The translations under genes were made by a program, and so were the position numbers. The notes beneath the pieces are model-generated. The model was not told the origin of the DNA. It searched no databases and saw only the letters and a program-made list of their open reading frames with translations. Shown piece by piece: positions 43,857-55,189 of a DNA stretch of 64,000 nt (position 1 is the first letter of the stretch; every line of letters starts with the position of its first letter). The DNA is taken from positions 488,511,501 to 488,575,500 of the forward strand of contig CM057459.1 in assembly GCA_016271365.2 (NCBI GenBank), in the 5' to 3' direction. The DNA comes from Neoceratodus forsteri. Taxonomy: Eukaryota; Chordata; Ceratodontiformes; Ceratodontidae.

Positions 43857-45899
43857 CTGACATGTCTCAATGCAGTTGGCGAGGGGCAGGCAGTTCGAGC
43901 CCCTTCAGGGACAGTTTAGACACCAATTGGTTGAGAGACAGGGCAGACAAGTTCAGTCCCAATGTGGATAGGTGACTTTGGTGGGTGCAGAGCAGGCAGT
44001 TTGAGCCCTGCTGCAATGTAGATCGGACCCTGATGCAATTAGTTCAGTCAGTTGGGGTCACTAACATCCCAGGGTGCAACCCAGGCAGACATCAAACTCA
44101 GTAAATACAAAATAGTTACTTTTTTTGTACCAGGGACTGGGCGGGCCTTCTGATAAGGGTTAGGGTAAATGGCAGCACAGCATAAGCCGGGCAGTCCCCA
44201 GAGGAGTCAGGTACCCCTCACATTCAGCAAGCAGTCTTATTGGTCCAGGGCTTGGATATAGCCCCTGCAGTCTTGGGCTGGCTGTATTGCCACAGTTGTA
44301 TATATCCTCTAGCTTGGAAGGCAGGGTAGCTCCAGGCTCCGATTTGCTGACCCAGAGATCTGAGTTCACATTTCACAGCCCAACCTGGGCACTGTGTCAA
44401 CCTGAGCAAGCTACCCACCCTCTCTGGGCTCCCAGAATGCCCCTCCACACAGGCTTCAGCTTAAGGTGTCTCTCACACAAGGAATACACTCCTCCTCTTT
44501 TTCTAGTTATTTCTGGGGCTCATGCTCCACGGTGTCCCTGTGCTTCTGCTATGTGCCTGGTCCCTTTACCTTCCTTTTTCTTGCTCTCCTGTTCCCAACC
44601 CCTCCCCTACAGGGCCTCTGGCACTCTAGATGGTTATTTTGGGCTTGCTGCCCATTCATTCAGTCCCCCCCCAAGCTCCATACAATACTTCTGGGCAAGC
44701 TGCCCACTTATCTGCTGGTTCCCCCACCTGCTGGAGAATCGCTGGTGGAGTTAGTGGTGTTAGCCAGGAAGCGCCACTTTTCCTTGGCACTTCAGACTGC
44801 TCTGTACAGCTGTGGAGTGGAACCTCAGTCGTCCAAGCTCTAATTTCCACCTGGATGCTTTTTGTGCTGCACCTGGCTGTCCACCATCCCAACTGGTCCC
44901 CCCTCCTCCCTCCAATGTGGAACGGACTCAAGGATAGGAAGTTTTGCGGTCACAGTAGTGCTGTATGTACTCTGGGGAGGCAGGAGCTGGAAGCCAGCAT
45001 CAGCCAGCAACAAGGCCCCCACCTGCCACCAACGGACAGTCAACCAGATGGGACTTGGGTCAGGAGCAGGAAAATGGGGACAATCAAAGGAGAGAGAGGA
45101 GAGAGAGGAATTAAAAAATAAAAGAAAATACGGGTACAACCGGCCACAAGCTGCCCACCAATGGCAGGCTCTTCAGGCAGCCGGGGGGGAGGGTGAAAGC
45201 CCTGCAAGGTGGCCCCACAGTGCAACGCACAGGGTCCACACTCAGATGACCCAGCACCAACCCCTGAGGACAGACACCCAAGGAATAAAATAAAATTAAT
45301 CCCCCAGCCAGCACACGGCAAAGATGGGAGAGAGGAGCTGAAATAGAAGCCCTAGGTGCTGCGCACTATCTGCCACTCTAGGATATACCCCCAGGGCACC
45401 CCAAACAAGGACTGTCTACCCAGGAACAGACAATCAAAGGGGACTCACCCTGGAAATGGACTGCAGCTGCCTGACTGGAGAACTGCTGCTGCCTGGCTGG
45501 AGGATGTCCGCCGCTGCTGCTGCCGAAGACCCCAGGACCCCTGGCTACAGAGGAGCAGCCACCAAGGAGCTATAGACCTGAGCTTCAGGTAAGCCTCTAG
45601 GCATCCATACCCTTGTGCTCTCTACTCTGTTAGCCACCCAGTCCAGAACTGCCCTACGGCTAGCAGGGGAGACCCTTTTCTAGCCTGGTGGTGGACTTGG
45701 CTTCTGGCCAAGTGATTGGGACCCTGGGCCTAGATCAGCCCCTTGGGCTGAATTATGGCCCCTTCAGGCATTGGTCAGAGTGCTGGCCTGGCCAGAACAA
45801 AAGCCAAAGCCTGGGAAAAGTACAGGAGAGGGAGAAGGGAGAGGGGCACCAGGACAGGAAGTGGTCAGCCAGTCAGCTTGGACAGCAAGGCTGGCTGAC

Positions 45900-45921
45900 T
45901 GTATGTATGTATGTATGTATG
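45900..45921. repeat. (TATG)n short microsatellite
   Basis: Five GTAT units. Confidence 0.9.
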
Positions 45922-46529
45922 ACTGTACTCCAGTCCATTTAATACCCATCCCATATGAGTGGTGAAGCCACCCAAAGTTATAGAAATATGAAAAACACAT
46001 AAATTTTTCGGTCCTTCCTCCTTCCCCAATACCCCTGTAAAAAAATATATATTTACTTTTACTTACCCAGCTGTCTGGCCAGAACCTGAGGCCTAGCCCA
46101 GTGTGACACCAGCCCAGTTTTTAGTCCGCTCCTCCTCCGTCCTTTTGCCAGAAGCTGGATGCTAGAACTGACAATCCCAGGTCCCCAACATGGTCTGCGA
46201 CCAAATTACCTCACCAACCGAACCCACCCAACCAGTGTTGCTTGCTTCTTGCTTGGCTGCTGCCATGGCTGCTGATGCACTGCACTGATCGAGGCCTATG
46301 AAGGCCACCCACACCACTGTCACTGTTGCTGCGAGGCCTAGATTGCTGCTGTGGGGGTCCCATGCTGTTTTTTTTGGGTTTTTTTTTGCGATGCAAGCCT
46401 AGCAAATCCTGTGGTTTAATGGGGAGCTCAAGGAGATGAAGATTATGGGTCAGAGGTTAGAGCTCTGCTAGCAGAGGTCTGGGCTAGAGGTGGACAGACT
46501 GGTCTGTGATCTCATTATGATGAGTAGCA

Positions 46530-48560
46530 GGGGGCAATCTGCCATAAGAAGGCAGAGTTTCTGTCCAGGAAGATTGCTGCCGGGAAGAATCAACCAACTG
46601 CGCTGTTTCAGACTGTGGACAGGCTGCTAAATCCAGCCTGTCTGCAGCTGAAAAAAGCCTTTTCTGATGCTTTATGTGAAGAGCTTGCTTGTTTCTTCTC
46701 AGATAGGATGTCCAATACCCGGCAGGACGTTCCACCAGTGTACCACATGGTGTCCAACAGTGATGCCTTTGGCATTCAGACAGCACTCTGCCTAGTTGGT
46801 GGGAGTTTAAGCCAGTTAATGTGGCAGAGGTCATGGATGTTGCCCTCAGGCTGAAGCACACACAATGTGAACTGGACCTGGTGCTGACACATTTTCCAAT
46901 AAAATGTGCCGACTTTGTTGGCTTGGTGTTCACCTTGATTGTCCAGTCTTCTATCTCAGAGGTTTTTTTTCCAGATGCCTTGAAGGAGGCTCTGGTTAGG
47001 CCGCTTCTGAAGAAACCATCATTAGACCCTGACATCATGGCAAATTACCATCCAATCTCCAACCTCCCATTTCTAGGGAAGGTTGTCAAGAAAGTTGTGG
47101 TACAGCAGCTAGAGGAGCACCTTGTGATCTTTCACCTGTAAACACTTTCAGTCGGGGTTTCGGACAAGGCATAACACGTATACCACATTAATTCAGGTGC
47201 ATAATTACCTCCTCAGGACTTGAGATCGAGGAGAGAGGACAATACTTGTTCTCCTTGAACTCTCCTCAGCATTTGATATGGTTGACCATTGTGTATTGCT
47301 CGACCGCCTGAGGGAATTTTGTGGACTCACCGGTACTGTCATCTGCCGGTTTCAGTCCTATCTCATGAACAGGAGGCAATAGGTAGGATGGGGATTTCTC
47401 CTCCTCCTCACCTAGCCTTCTGATGTGTGGAGTACCTCATGGTTCGGTCTTGTCATCGATGCTGTTTGCCGTGTACATGGTGCCACTGGAAAAGCTCATT
47501 AGGAAATATAGTTTGGGTTTTCATTGCTATGCTGATGATACCCAACTGTATTTTTCCTTTGCCCCTGGGACATCTAATGAGGTGGAAGTGCGAAATAGAT
47601 GTCTTGCTGAGATCAGTGACTGGATGGCCTCCAGCTGGTTGTGACTGAACCCCGATAAGACAGAGGTACTAGCAGTGGAGTCGAACAGAAGGCATGATAG
47701 GAGGGCCTCTGTTACAGATACTAGGAGTTATTCCTGGAGTCTGTGCCAATGAAGGCCTCCTCCAGGGTGTGTGACCTTGGCGTTACCTTTGACAGCGGGT
47801 TGACATTTGAAGCTCAGGTGTCATCTGTTGTCCGGATTAGCTTTTACCATCTTATTAACATTGCCAGGATCAAGCCCCTAGTTCCACCGATGGACCTCCT
47901 CACTTTGGTGTGTGCCTTCATAATGTCTAGGCTTGATTACTGTAATGCACTCTACTTCTGGGTCTCAAGAGGTACCCTCTGCAGGCTGCAGCAAGCGCAG
48001 AACACAGCCACCAGGCTGCTGATGGGGCAGCCTAAACACTGCCACATCACCCCAGTGCTGCATGAACTGCACTGACTGCCAGTCAGGTGGATGATCCTCT
48101 GCAAGGTGGACTTGCTGACCTTTAAGGCCCTGCATAGGTTTGGCCCTGGATATTTGCCTGACCTTCTGACACTCTCTGCTCTGGTCCGCTCCCTCTGTTC
48201 TTCCTCTAGGGGTCTCCTTGTGATTTCCAGGATGAGGTTAAAGACTGCCGGTGACAGAGCTTTTAGGGTAGCCGGCCCCATCCTGTGGAATTCGGTGCCA
48301 CCATCCATAAGGGAGGCCCCATCAGTGGAAATATTTAAGGTTCGCCTCAAGACCCTTTTGTTTTGTCAAGCTTTCCCAGATACTATTTGTTAATATCTAC
48401 TTCTGGGATGGCCTTTAATGACTACTGTATTTTAACTGTTTTAGAAATCTGGTCTATTTTAGTGTTTATGTCTGTGTGGTAGTTTTATGATTAGATTGTT
48501 TTTATTTGTACAGTGCTCAGAGCCTCCAGGATTGGGTGCCTTGGAAAAAAAACTTTGCCC
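46530..48560 (+). pseudogene. L2-clade LINE ORF2, RT to C-terminus
   Basis: Plus strand. Pre-RT LNPACLQLKKAFSDALCEEL (46625); fingers ALKEALVRPLLKKPSLDPDI and NYHPISNLPFLGKVVKKVVV (about 46975-47100); SGFRTRHNTYTTLI (47150); motif A LELSSAFDMVDH (47257); motif B' VPHGSVLSSMLFAVYM (47432); motif C GFHCYADDTQLYFSFA (47515); then KASSRVCDLGVTFDSGLTFE (47748), ITPVLHELH (48049) and the L2-diagnostic ILCKVDLLTFKALHRFGPGY (48092). Three or four frame changes and a stop before LNPDKTEVL (47641). YADD is retained. 5'-truncated; it ends near 48560 without a clear tail. Confidence 0.92.
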
Positions 48561-49924
48561 TGCCTTTGCCTAGTAGAGTAAGTACTGTAGGTAGCCTAGT
48601 CATGAGTTAGCTTGTAGCTCACCCCCATTCCCTTCAGCCACCAAGGGAGACAGAGACTCACTAAGAGTAGACCAACAAAAATATGCTGCCACAACACTGC
48701 TATTGACAGTTCAGTGCTCACCAACTCCTCCAAGCTGTAGTGTGCAGCCTGTGTACTTTGTGACAGGAAAGACAGTGTCCCACTCATATGACTCACGTGC
48801 TATTGCAGTAATTGGCTGGAGCTCCTCCATGTCACGTGAGATGACAGTGCTGCTAATAGATGGAGAGAGTGGACAACACAATACAGACACAGTTGAGTCA
48901 GGAGTGCACCTGCAGTGTGAGCGCAACACAGGCCGGGCAGGGCACTTATCATGCAAAAGATTAAATCTAAATTTAATGCCATTATTGCCACACCATAAGA
49001 ACAACATAGGCACACATGCTGTGGGGGGGGGAGGGCAACTGCCTCTCTCTGCTGTATCTAGATGATACCCCTGCTTTACTGTAGAAATGAATTCTCAGGG
49101 GCTAACATCAGTATATGTAAATACAATGGTTTCCACTTTGTTCTGAGGCACTGTATATCCATGTTTCAGGATGTGTCCTGATCATTGTGAGGGTTAGTGT
49201 CCCTCACTGTCCCTCATTTTGAGTGTCCATGTTCCTCATCTAAGTGACAAAATGTGAGGTATGGTGCATGCTTCCAAGACACTACTCAGCAAAAAGAGTG
49301 CTGAGCATGGCCATAGTATACAGTATATGCTCCATATAGAAAGACAAAGTGAAAGTAAGTGAGCCGTAACTTTCATGGAGAAACACATTTGTAGCACTGA
49401 ATATGTAAAAGGGAATTTGCATTGCCCAAAACAAAAAAGTTAGGCTTCACAACACACAGGTCCCTCTTCGCACATCTGGAATGGGGGATGTTGGCTGACT
49501 ATATCCTAGGCATTTAATTCAGTAAGCAATCAATACTTTACTTTACAAAGTAATGGCAATTTAATGACATAAATCAAAAGCCATTAAACAACTTGCAAAA
49601 GGATCAGAATTAACGAGTTTACCTAATTGTAATGGGAAATCAATAAAAAGGGTATTTTAATGGCTCTAATTGCTAGCAGTAGTATGAGAAATAGAAACTG
49701 ATGTGTTTTTTTAGATGAGATTTGCACCAGCATAGTTGCTGCACATATGGCAAGCATGCAACATGTGAACCTGATGTTTTTTAAATGATGTTCACACCAG
49801 CTTAACTACTGCACTCATGTCAAGTGTGCAACATGCGAAGCTAATGTGATTTTTAGAAGATGTTCACACCAGCTTACCTACTGCACACATGCATGTCAAG
49901 CTTGCAGCATGCGAACCTGATGTG
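48561..49924. other. No gene; short repeats and AT-rich unique DNA
   Basis: 49190-49262 carries the phrase CCCTCACTGTCCCTCATTTT also seen near 16930. 49730-49930 has three spaced repeats of (TTCACACCAGCTTA, TACTGCAC, GTCAAG, GCAACATGCGAA) with a period of about 65-75 bp. 49540-49680 is AT-rich with TAATTG and TTTAATG motifs. Confidence 0.4.
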
Positions 49925-51533
49925 CTTTTTATGTTGCTTGTACGCATGTGCAAGAAACATAGTGCCATCATCGGAGATTTCGGAGGTGTGTCACCTCCTC
50001 CTCCAATTCAGTCAGTGTGTTGGCAGGCGGGGCCCCTGTAAGCCAATGCATTCTGGAGCTGTCTATGACAAGCTCCAAAATGCAGTGGCATGCAGTTGAA
50101 AGGGGAGTTACGCTCAGTGAGCACCGATAAGATATCGCTGCTCACATGCAGCGCCCACAGACACCACGCAGGCGCAGCGCCCGCCTCCCCTGCAGATGCA
50201 CTGTATAGCCAACAGGGTGCCCAAGCCCGTCGGCTGAGCTGCGCCCCCCAGTAGTAAGTGCCACGCGTGAGGAGCCCACCCCAGCATGGCAAGCAGTCCA
50301 CTCGCCCGACGGGTGCGCCAACTTCCCGTCGGTTGAACGCCTCTGCCCTTGTGGCAACAAATGCTACGGCCAACGGGGTGCCTAATCCCCCATTGGCTGA
50401 ACGCCTTAATATTATTGTGCCATGCTGGAAGCTCACCCCAGCGTGGCAAACGTCCTCACGATGTCTTTTTTTTTAAAACTGCAAAACAAAAACTGTCCGC
50501 GGCACGTCTCCCAACCCCTCCCACAACCCGCACTCCACCTACTGCAGACCCAGCCTCCCCACACCCCACCTCACCCCATACTTACCTCCAGACCTGACGA
50601 TCTTCGACCGTGGACGGAACACGCCTGCACTCTTCAAAGCCACACTAACTGAGGAAATGCCGGTAAGCTGTATAATGGGCTAGATAAGGGTGGTTTCAAC
50701 TTTGTTGCATATCTCAGGCATTTTTAGGAATTTTTGCACCAAATTTTCAACATGGGGTTTTTGGGACCCCTTCTCATGAATGATGTCACTGTCATGGAGT
50801 TATTCAGGCCCAAAGGGTGATTTCGCAGTAACTGCGCAGTCACTGCACAAAATCACCCTTCAAGCCTGAATAATGCCATAACAGTGACATCATTCATGAG
50901 AAGGAGTCCCAAAAACCCCATGTTGAAAATTTGGTGCCAAAATTCCAAAAAATGACTGTTTTACGAGCATGCATTGTGCAGTTCCTACGCAGGCTCATAA
51001 GTTCGCGAAATTTCAATATTTTCACTCCAGATTTTCAACATTGCCATTTTACCACACCTTCTTATGAGTAGTATAGATGTCATTTTTCACATCTCACCCA
51101 AAATGTGCTTCTGCCCATGTAGCACACAATGGCGCAGTCGGTGTGCGAGATCAATGTACGGGACAAATTAAGAAAATCACAGTGACACTGTTCATGAGCT
51201 CAGGTGTTAAAATGGCTATGTTGAAAATTTGGTGAAAAATTCCAAAAATGACTGTTTTAATGAGCGCATGTTGTACAGTTCATATGCACGCCGTAGTTCG
51301 CGAATTTTCAATATTTTCACCCAGATTTCCAACATTGCCATTTTGCCACACCTTCTTATAAATAGTACAGCTGTCATTTTTCACATCTCACCCAAAACTG
51401 TTTCCTGCCTATGAAGACAATGGCAAAAGCGATTTGAATCAATGTCAGGACAAATTAAGAAAATCACAGTGACATTGTTCATGAGCAGAGGTCTTAAAAT
51501 GGCTATGTTGAAAATTTGGTGAAAAAATTCCCT
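49925..51533 (+). repeat. Repeat R, copy B
   Basis: The same modules as copy A: head (GCATGTGCAAGAAACATAGT, near 49944), GC-rich minisatellite (50190-50460, units with GGAGCCCACCCCAGC and GGTGCCTAATCCCC), C-rich segment ending CCCATACTTACCTCCAG, hairpin 1 (50722-50943), then two hairpin units starting with GACTGTTTTA at 50954 and 51250 (period 296). It stops abruptly at 51533 where minus-strand CR1 begins. Confidence 0.85.
50722..50943. repeat. Hairpin 1 of repeat R, copy B, about 98-bp arms
   Basis: The left arm (GCACCAAATTTTCAACATGG, GGTTTTTGGGACCCCTTCTC, ATGAATGATGTCACTGT, CAGGC, AAGGGTGATTT) is mirrored almost base for base on the right (AAATCACCCTT, GCCTG, ACAGTGACATCATTCATGAG, AAGGAGTCCCAAAAACC, CCATGTTGAAAATTTGGTGC). 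The loop is about 25 bp around 50835. Strong cruciform or dsRNA potential. Confidence 0.92.
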
Positions 51534-52327
51534 TCAGATGTTCTGCAATATTACTAATGAAGACGTTGAACAGAACTGGCCCCAGGACCGATCCCTGCAG
51601 CACCCCACTGGTCGCCCCCTCTCCCTAGACTGCATACCATTTACCACCACTCTGCCTCCTGTCTGTTAGCCAGTTTCTAACCCAGTTTACCACCCTTTCC
51701 CCCATGTCCAGCCTACCCAGCTAGTTTATCAGCCTCCTATATGGGATGGTGTCAAAGGCTTTGCTGAAATCAAGGTAAGCGTTATCCACTGCCCCACCCT
51801 GATTCACTTCCTTTGTCACCCAGTCAAATAAATCAACCAGATTTATCTGACATGATGGCCCCACTTTGAATCCATCTTGTCTATGGTCCTGGGTTCCGAT
51901 GGTATCTAGATGCCCCACTATCCTTTCTTTAAGCAATGTCTCCATGATCTTCCCCACTACTGAGGTGAGGCTGAATGGCCTATTGTTCCCTGCCTCCTCC
52001 TGCTACCGGACTTGTGTAGAGGGACCACATGTACCCTCCTCCAACACTCATGTTGAATGACTCCAGGAACATGGCTGCCAGAGGTACTGCTATCTCCTTC
52101 GTAGTTCTGTTAATATCCTTGGGCGTATGCCATCTGGTTCCATCGCTTTGTCTACCTTCAATTTAGTGAGCTCCTGCAGGACTCTTTTGCCTTTGAATGG
52201 ACTATTGTTCACCTCTTCACTCCCTTGGCAACTGCTGTAGTGCTGTGGCCCTTGCCCCTCCCACTCTTCTGTGAATACTGAAAGGAAAGACACAGTGGAT
52301 GTCTTGGGAGGAAGGCATGAAACTGTC
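51534..52327 (-). pseudogene. CR1 reverse transcriptase fragment
   Basis: Minus strand, reading from 52327: SVFTEEWEG, ELTKLKVDKAMEPDGIRPRI (near 52140), MGKIMETLLKERIVGHLD (51957), VDNAYLDFSKAFDTIPYRRL (motif A, near 51740), WVRNWLTDRR (51680) and a motif B' region LQGSVLGPVLFNVFI (near 51570). CR1 clade by the DFSKAFD and NWLTDRRQ blocks. Truncated at both ends: it lacks YADD and the 3' end, so this is not a simple 5'-truncated insertion. It abuts repeat R at 51533 and the 62-bp island at 52328. Confidence 0.9.
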
Positions 52328-52389
52328 ACTTCCAAATACCTAAACAGCACATACAAGCAAGCAACATTCGGCATTGACAAATGCTTGTT
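52328..52389. repeat. 62-bp island, second copy
   Basis: 61 of 62 bases identical to 22458-22519, with unrelated flanks; see that entry. Confidence 0.85.
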
Positions 52390-52784
52390 AGACCTGGTTC
52401 ACATAGGTTCACTTTGTGTATGCGATCTGCATGCAAACATTGCACAATTAAGTATGTGGCATGCATTCTGCATGTATGCAGAACACTTATATTTCTGTAA
52501 AGGTCTCCAGGTTCATAGCCAATAGCCTTAGTCACTACACTACATAGACTCCTTGAATATCACTGTGTCAATTTTCTCGTATCCAAAGTCAAGACAGTTA
52601 CAAACTAAAACAGCCAATAATACTTTCCTGTTTCTCTGCACTGAAAAAAGTATTTTTGTTAAAACTTGCATATTTCTAAGCCATTGAATTGTTTGAACCT
52701 TTTTCAGTTCACATGAACACAAAATCTGTACTCTAATGTCTATTTTAACATAGGTTAAAAAAACTACTTTCCTCTATAGACCTT
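52390..52784. other. No recognisable feature
   Basis: AT-rich, non-repetitive by eye; candidate unique sequence. Confidence 0.4.
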
Positions 52785-54358
52785 GGCCCAGATATTCCAA
52801 AGGGTTGAGCATGGGCGCAACAGTGTTCGCCATGCTGGCCACCTGATCTTGTCCGGTCGAATTCAAAAGGGAAAAGTGCACTGACAAATCCGATGCACTG
52901 GAGCGCATCAGACGGGCGTAGGCACAGGTATGCTCATGCATAACCTGCACAGCCCGATATTCAGCCCGGATGTGCAGAGTCATGCATGCGAACTCCCTAC
53001 CTGTGCCTGTACAAAGTTAAGCCACAAAAAAAAGGAACAAGTGATGGCCATCCACAGGTGAGCTGCCACATTGCAGGGCGCAACACAGCAGCTGCCACCT
53101 GTGGGTGGCCACCCAAGTTCCTGCCACACCTGGTGATGCCCCCCATGCCCCATCACGGGCATCCGTGTAGAAATCCCCGCAAGTCCAATAGTCCAATATC
53201 CCTGGTGGTCCAGTGGACCAATTGCTGCCCGATTGCGGGCATCTGTACCTCAGCAAATACCCCCAAGACCCTGGTGGTCTAGTGTACCCCAACCCCACCT
53301 GTCCACTGAGCACCACCGCCCCGCTCCCCTCCGTCAGCCAGCAGCACCCCACCCGCTGGCCGCCCCACCGCCCGCTGACTGACAGCTCGGTAGGACTGCA
53401 CGTCCATTGGTTCACAGCGTGAGCCAATGGGCATGCAGCCCATGCTGTACTACTCAGTCCAGATATGGGAATAAATTCATTCACATATCTGGACTGAGCT
53501 GTTAGATAGGCTGCATGCCCATTGGTTCACTGTGATCAATGGCATGCAGCCCTACTGAGCTGTCAGTCGGCAGGCGGCAGGGTGGCAGGTGGTGCCGCCA
53601 CCCGCCGCTGATGGGGGGGCATGGGGCCCAGTGGGTGGGACTCAGTGGGTGGGTGGGGTGGGGTACACTGGACCACCAGGGTCTTAGGGGTATTTGCTGA
53701 GGTCAGATTCGATCGGGCAGCAATCGGTTCACTGGACCACTAGGGTTATTGGACTTGGGTTTTTTTTATTACTGGTGCCCGTGATCAGGCTCAGTGCGGT
53801 CCACTGGACCACCAGGGATATTGGACTTGGGGGGCATAATCATCAGGACAGATGCCCACGATCGGGCACATAGAGGTCCACTGGACCACCAGGGATATAG
53901 GAGGGGTTTTCTTTTTTACACAAATGCCCATGATCGGGCTGCAGGGGGCGTCAGTCCCTGATGGCTGCTGCCTGGCAGGGCACCAGGCGCAGGTCCTCGG
54001 GGATCGGCGCACCTGCATGCTAATGGCATGCAAATGGGGCCATGATGAGATGCAAATGGCCCACTGTGCACCTTGCATAAATTATGGCCCCATTTGCATG
54101 TCTTCTTTTGAATATCACAGGTGCTGTGCATGGCGCAATGGCACTTGCGCTAGCGTATCTCCATGCTACACTCTGGCCACTTGCACTGGTGCAGTGCCAC
54201 TGTGCCATGCACAGTGGGGTTGGCCAGGGTGCGATATTCAAAGCTGCTGTGCCATAGGGCAGCTCCGTTGAATATCACCCAGGCCACTCCCCTGCGCAAC
54301 AAAGATGAGCTGTGCCCAGGCTTGCGCCACAGCCTGGCTAAGTTTGAATATCTGGGCC
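52785..54358. mobile_element. Fold-back repeat F, copy 2, with minisatellite arms
   Basis: The ends GGCCCAGATATTCCAA (52785) and TTGAATATCTGGGCC (54344-54358) are inverted repeats. The exact centre is a stem CTCAGTCCAGATATG (53453-53467) with CATATCTGGACTGAG (53484-53498) around a 16-bp loop, continued outward by ATGGGCATGCAGCC with GGCTGCATGCCCAT and by ACTGACAGCTC with GAGCTGTCAGT. Tandem units (see next entry) point right in the right arm and left in the left arm. No transposase is visible; it encodes nothing recognisable. Confidence 0.8.
53660..53960. repeat. Minisatellite in right arm of F, 64-77 bp unit
   Basis: GGACCAC at 53670, 53734, 53806 and 53883, each followed by CAGGG or TAGGG, GATATTGGACTTGG and a GATC(G/A)GG(C/G) phrase. 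Inverted counterparts (CCTGGTGGTCCAGTGG at 53201, CCTGGTGGTCTAGTG at 53270) occur in the left arm. Confidence 0.85.
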
Positions 54359-54669
54359 CCTGTGTTTGACATACTGATTTGTAGCCCATGTTTCAAAGCT
54401 ATTTACATCTTCAATCTGTCAGTATACAAAAAGTAAATCAAAAAGAAATTGTTGTAAACAGTGATTTTGAACAGACCAAGCTTCCAAAGAGGGATAGCTT
54501 TTAGTTTCCACCCAATTTTTCTAATTCTCTCAATTAAAAAAAAAAAAAACAGGCATGCAAATAAGCTCATTATTATTCATGAGCTATGAAGAGACTTTAG
54601 TTGTCAAAGTCATGCTCCTTTTGCAGATATTTTGAAGTGCTTACTGGGCAGGCTCAGAACCCAAATATT
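54359..54669. other. Unassigned AT-rich DNA
   Basis: Includes an A-rich tract at 54536-54550 and ATGCAAATAAGCTCATTATT near 54555. No element recognised. Confidence 0.4.
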
Positions 54670-54985
54670 TAAAATTTAATAACTTTGGAATGGATTATTA
54701 TTTACTCACCAAGCCAGCAAAGGAAAACCTTCTGAGGCAAGCCCTTTGTACTCCAAAAATTTCAGACCAAAATTCCAAACTGTCTGGGTGCTACACGATG
54801 GCAAAAAAATAGCAAAACAGTGATTTTCTATGTTTTTTTGCTATCCACTTCTTGGAATCCACACATCCAACTGAACACAACTTGGCATGTCAAGAGATCT
54901 ACACCACAAGACAGTGCATGCAAACCTTTATGCAAATTCATTGAACAGTTGTGAAGATATTAAAGTGTAAAAATGTGTGTTTAAC
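54670..54985 (-). mobile_element. MITE-like repeat P, copy 1
   Basis: In reverse complement it begins CACTTTAATATCTTCACAAC and contains GATCTCTTGACATGCCAAGT, GGAATTTTGGTCTGAAATTT and a terminal CCATTCCAAAGTTATTAAAT. The same landmarks occur at 59780-60108 and in 63425-64000. Confidence 0.7.
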
Positions 54986-55189
54986 ATTAAAGGGCCTACT
55001 CAACCGTAACTTTAGTGGTGCCACTGCACCACTATAATATAGAATAAATCATGGGTAGCATATGTAATGAGAATTTTACATTATTCCAAGATGTTGGTTG
55101 GCATAAACCCTGAGAGTGGCTCGGTATTCACATACATCCACACCGAGGGTGTGTAAATTTGAAGTTTTACACACTAGCCTCTGGTTTAT
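54986..55189. other. No recognisable feature
   Basis: Short stretch between repeat P and the LINE tail. Confidence 0.4.

Larger units (their letters stand above)
42951..46450. other. GC-richer block, unassigned
   Basis: No reverse transcriptase, transposase or host domain recognised. A SINE-like body may lie at 44270-44430 (GAGTTCACATTTC, then GTGTCAACCTGAGCAAGC and CTCTCTGGGCTCC). Phrases such as GGGGCAGGCAGTTCGAGCCC and AGAGCAGGCAGTTTGAGCCC (43884 and 43989) repeat, suggesting a decayed tandem repeat of about 105 bp. 45100-45600 has many short frames but no consistent one. Confidence 0.35.

Noticed and set aside
43813..43975. Arg/Glu repeat protein frame
   Set aside because: It is the (GA)n tract in translation.
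44287..45293. Cluster of overlapping frames on both strands as a host gene
   Set aside because: No splice-consistent single frame, no recognisable domain, and equal openness on both strands.
53017..54389. Long frames across fold-back F as coding sequence
   Set aside because: They mirror each other between arms and strands, as expected for an inverted minisatellite, and show no domain.
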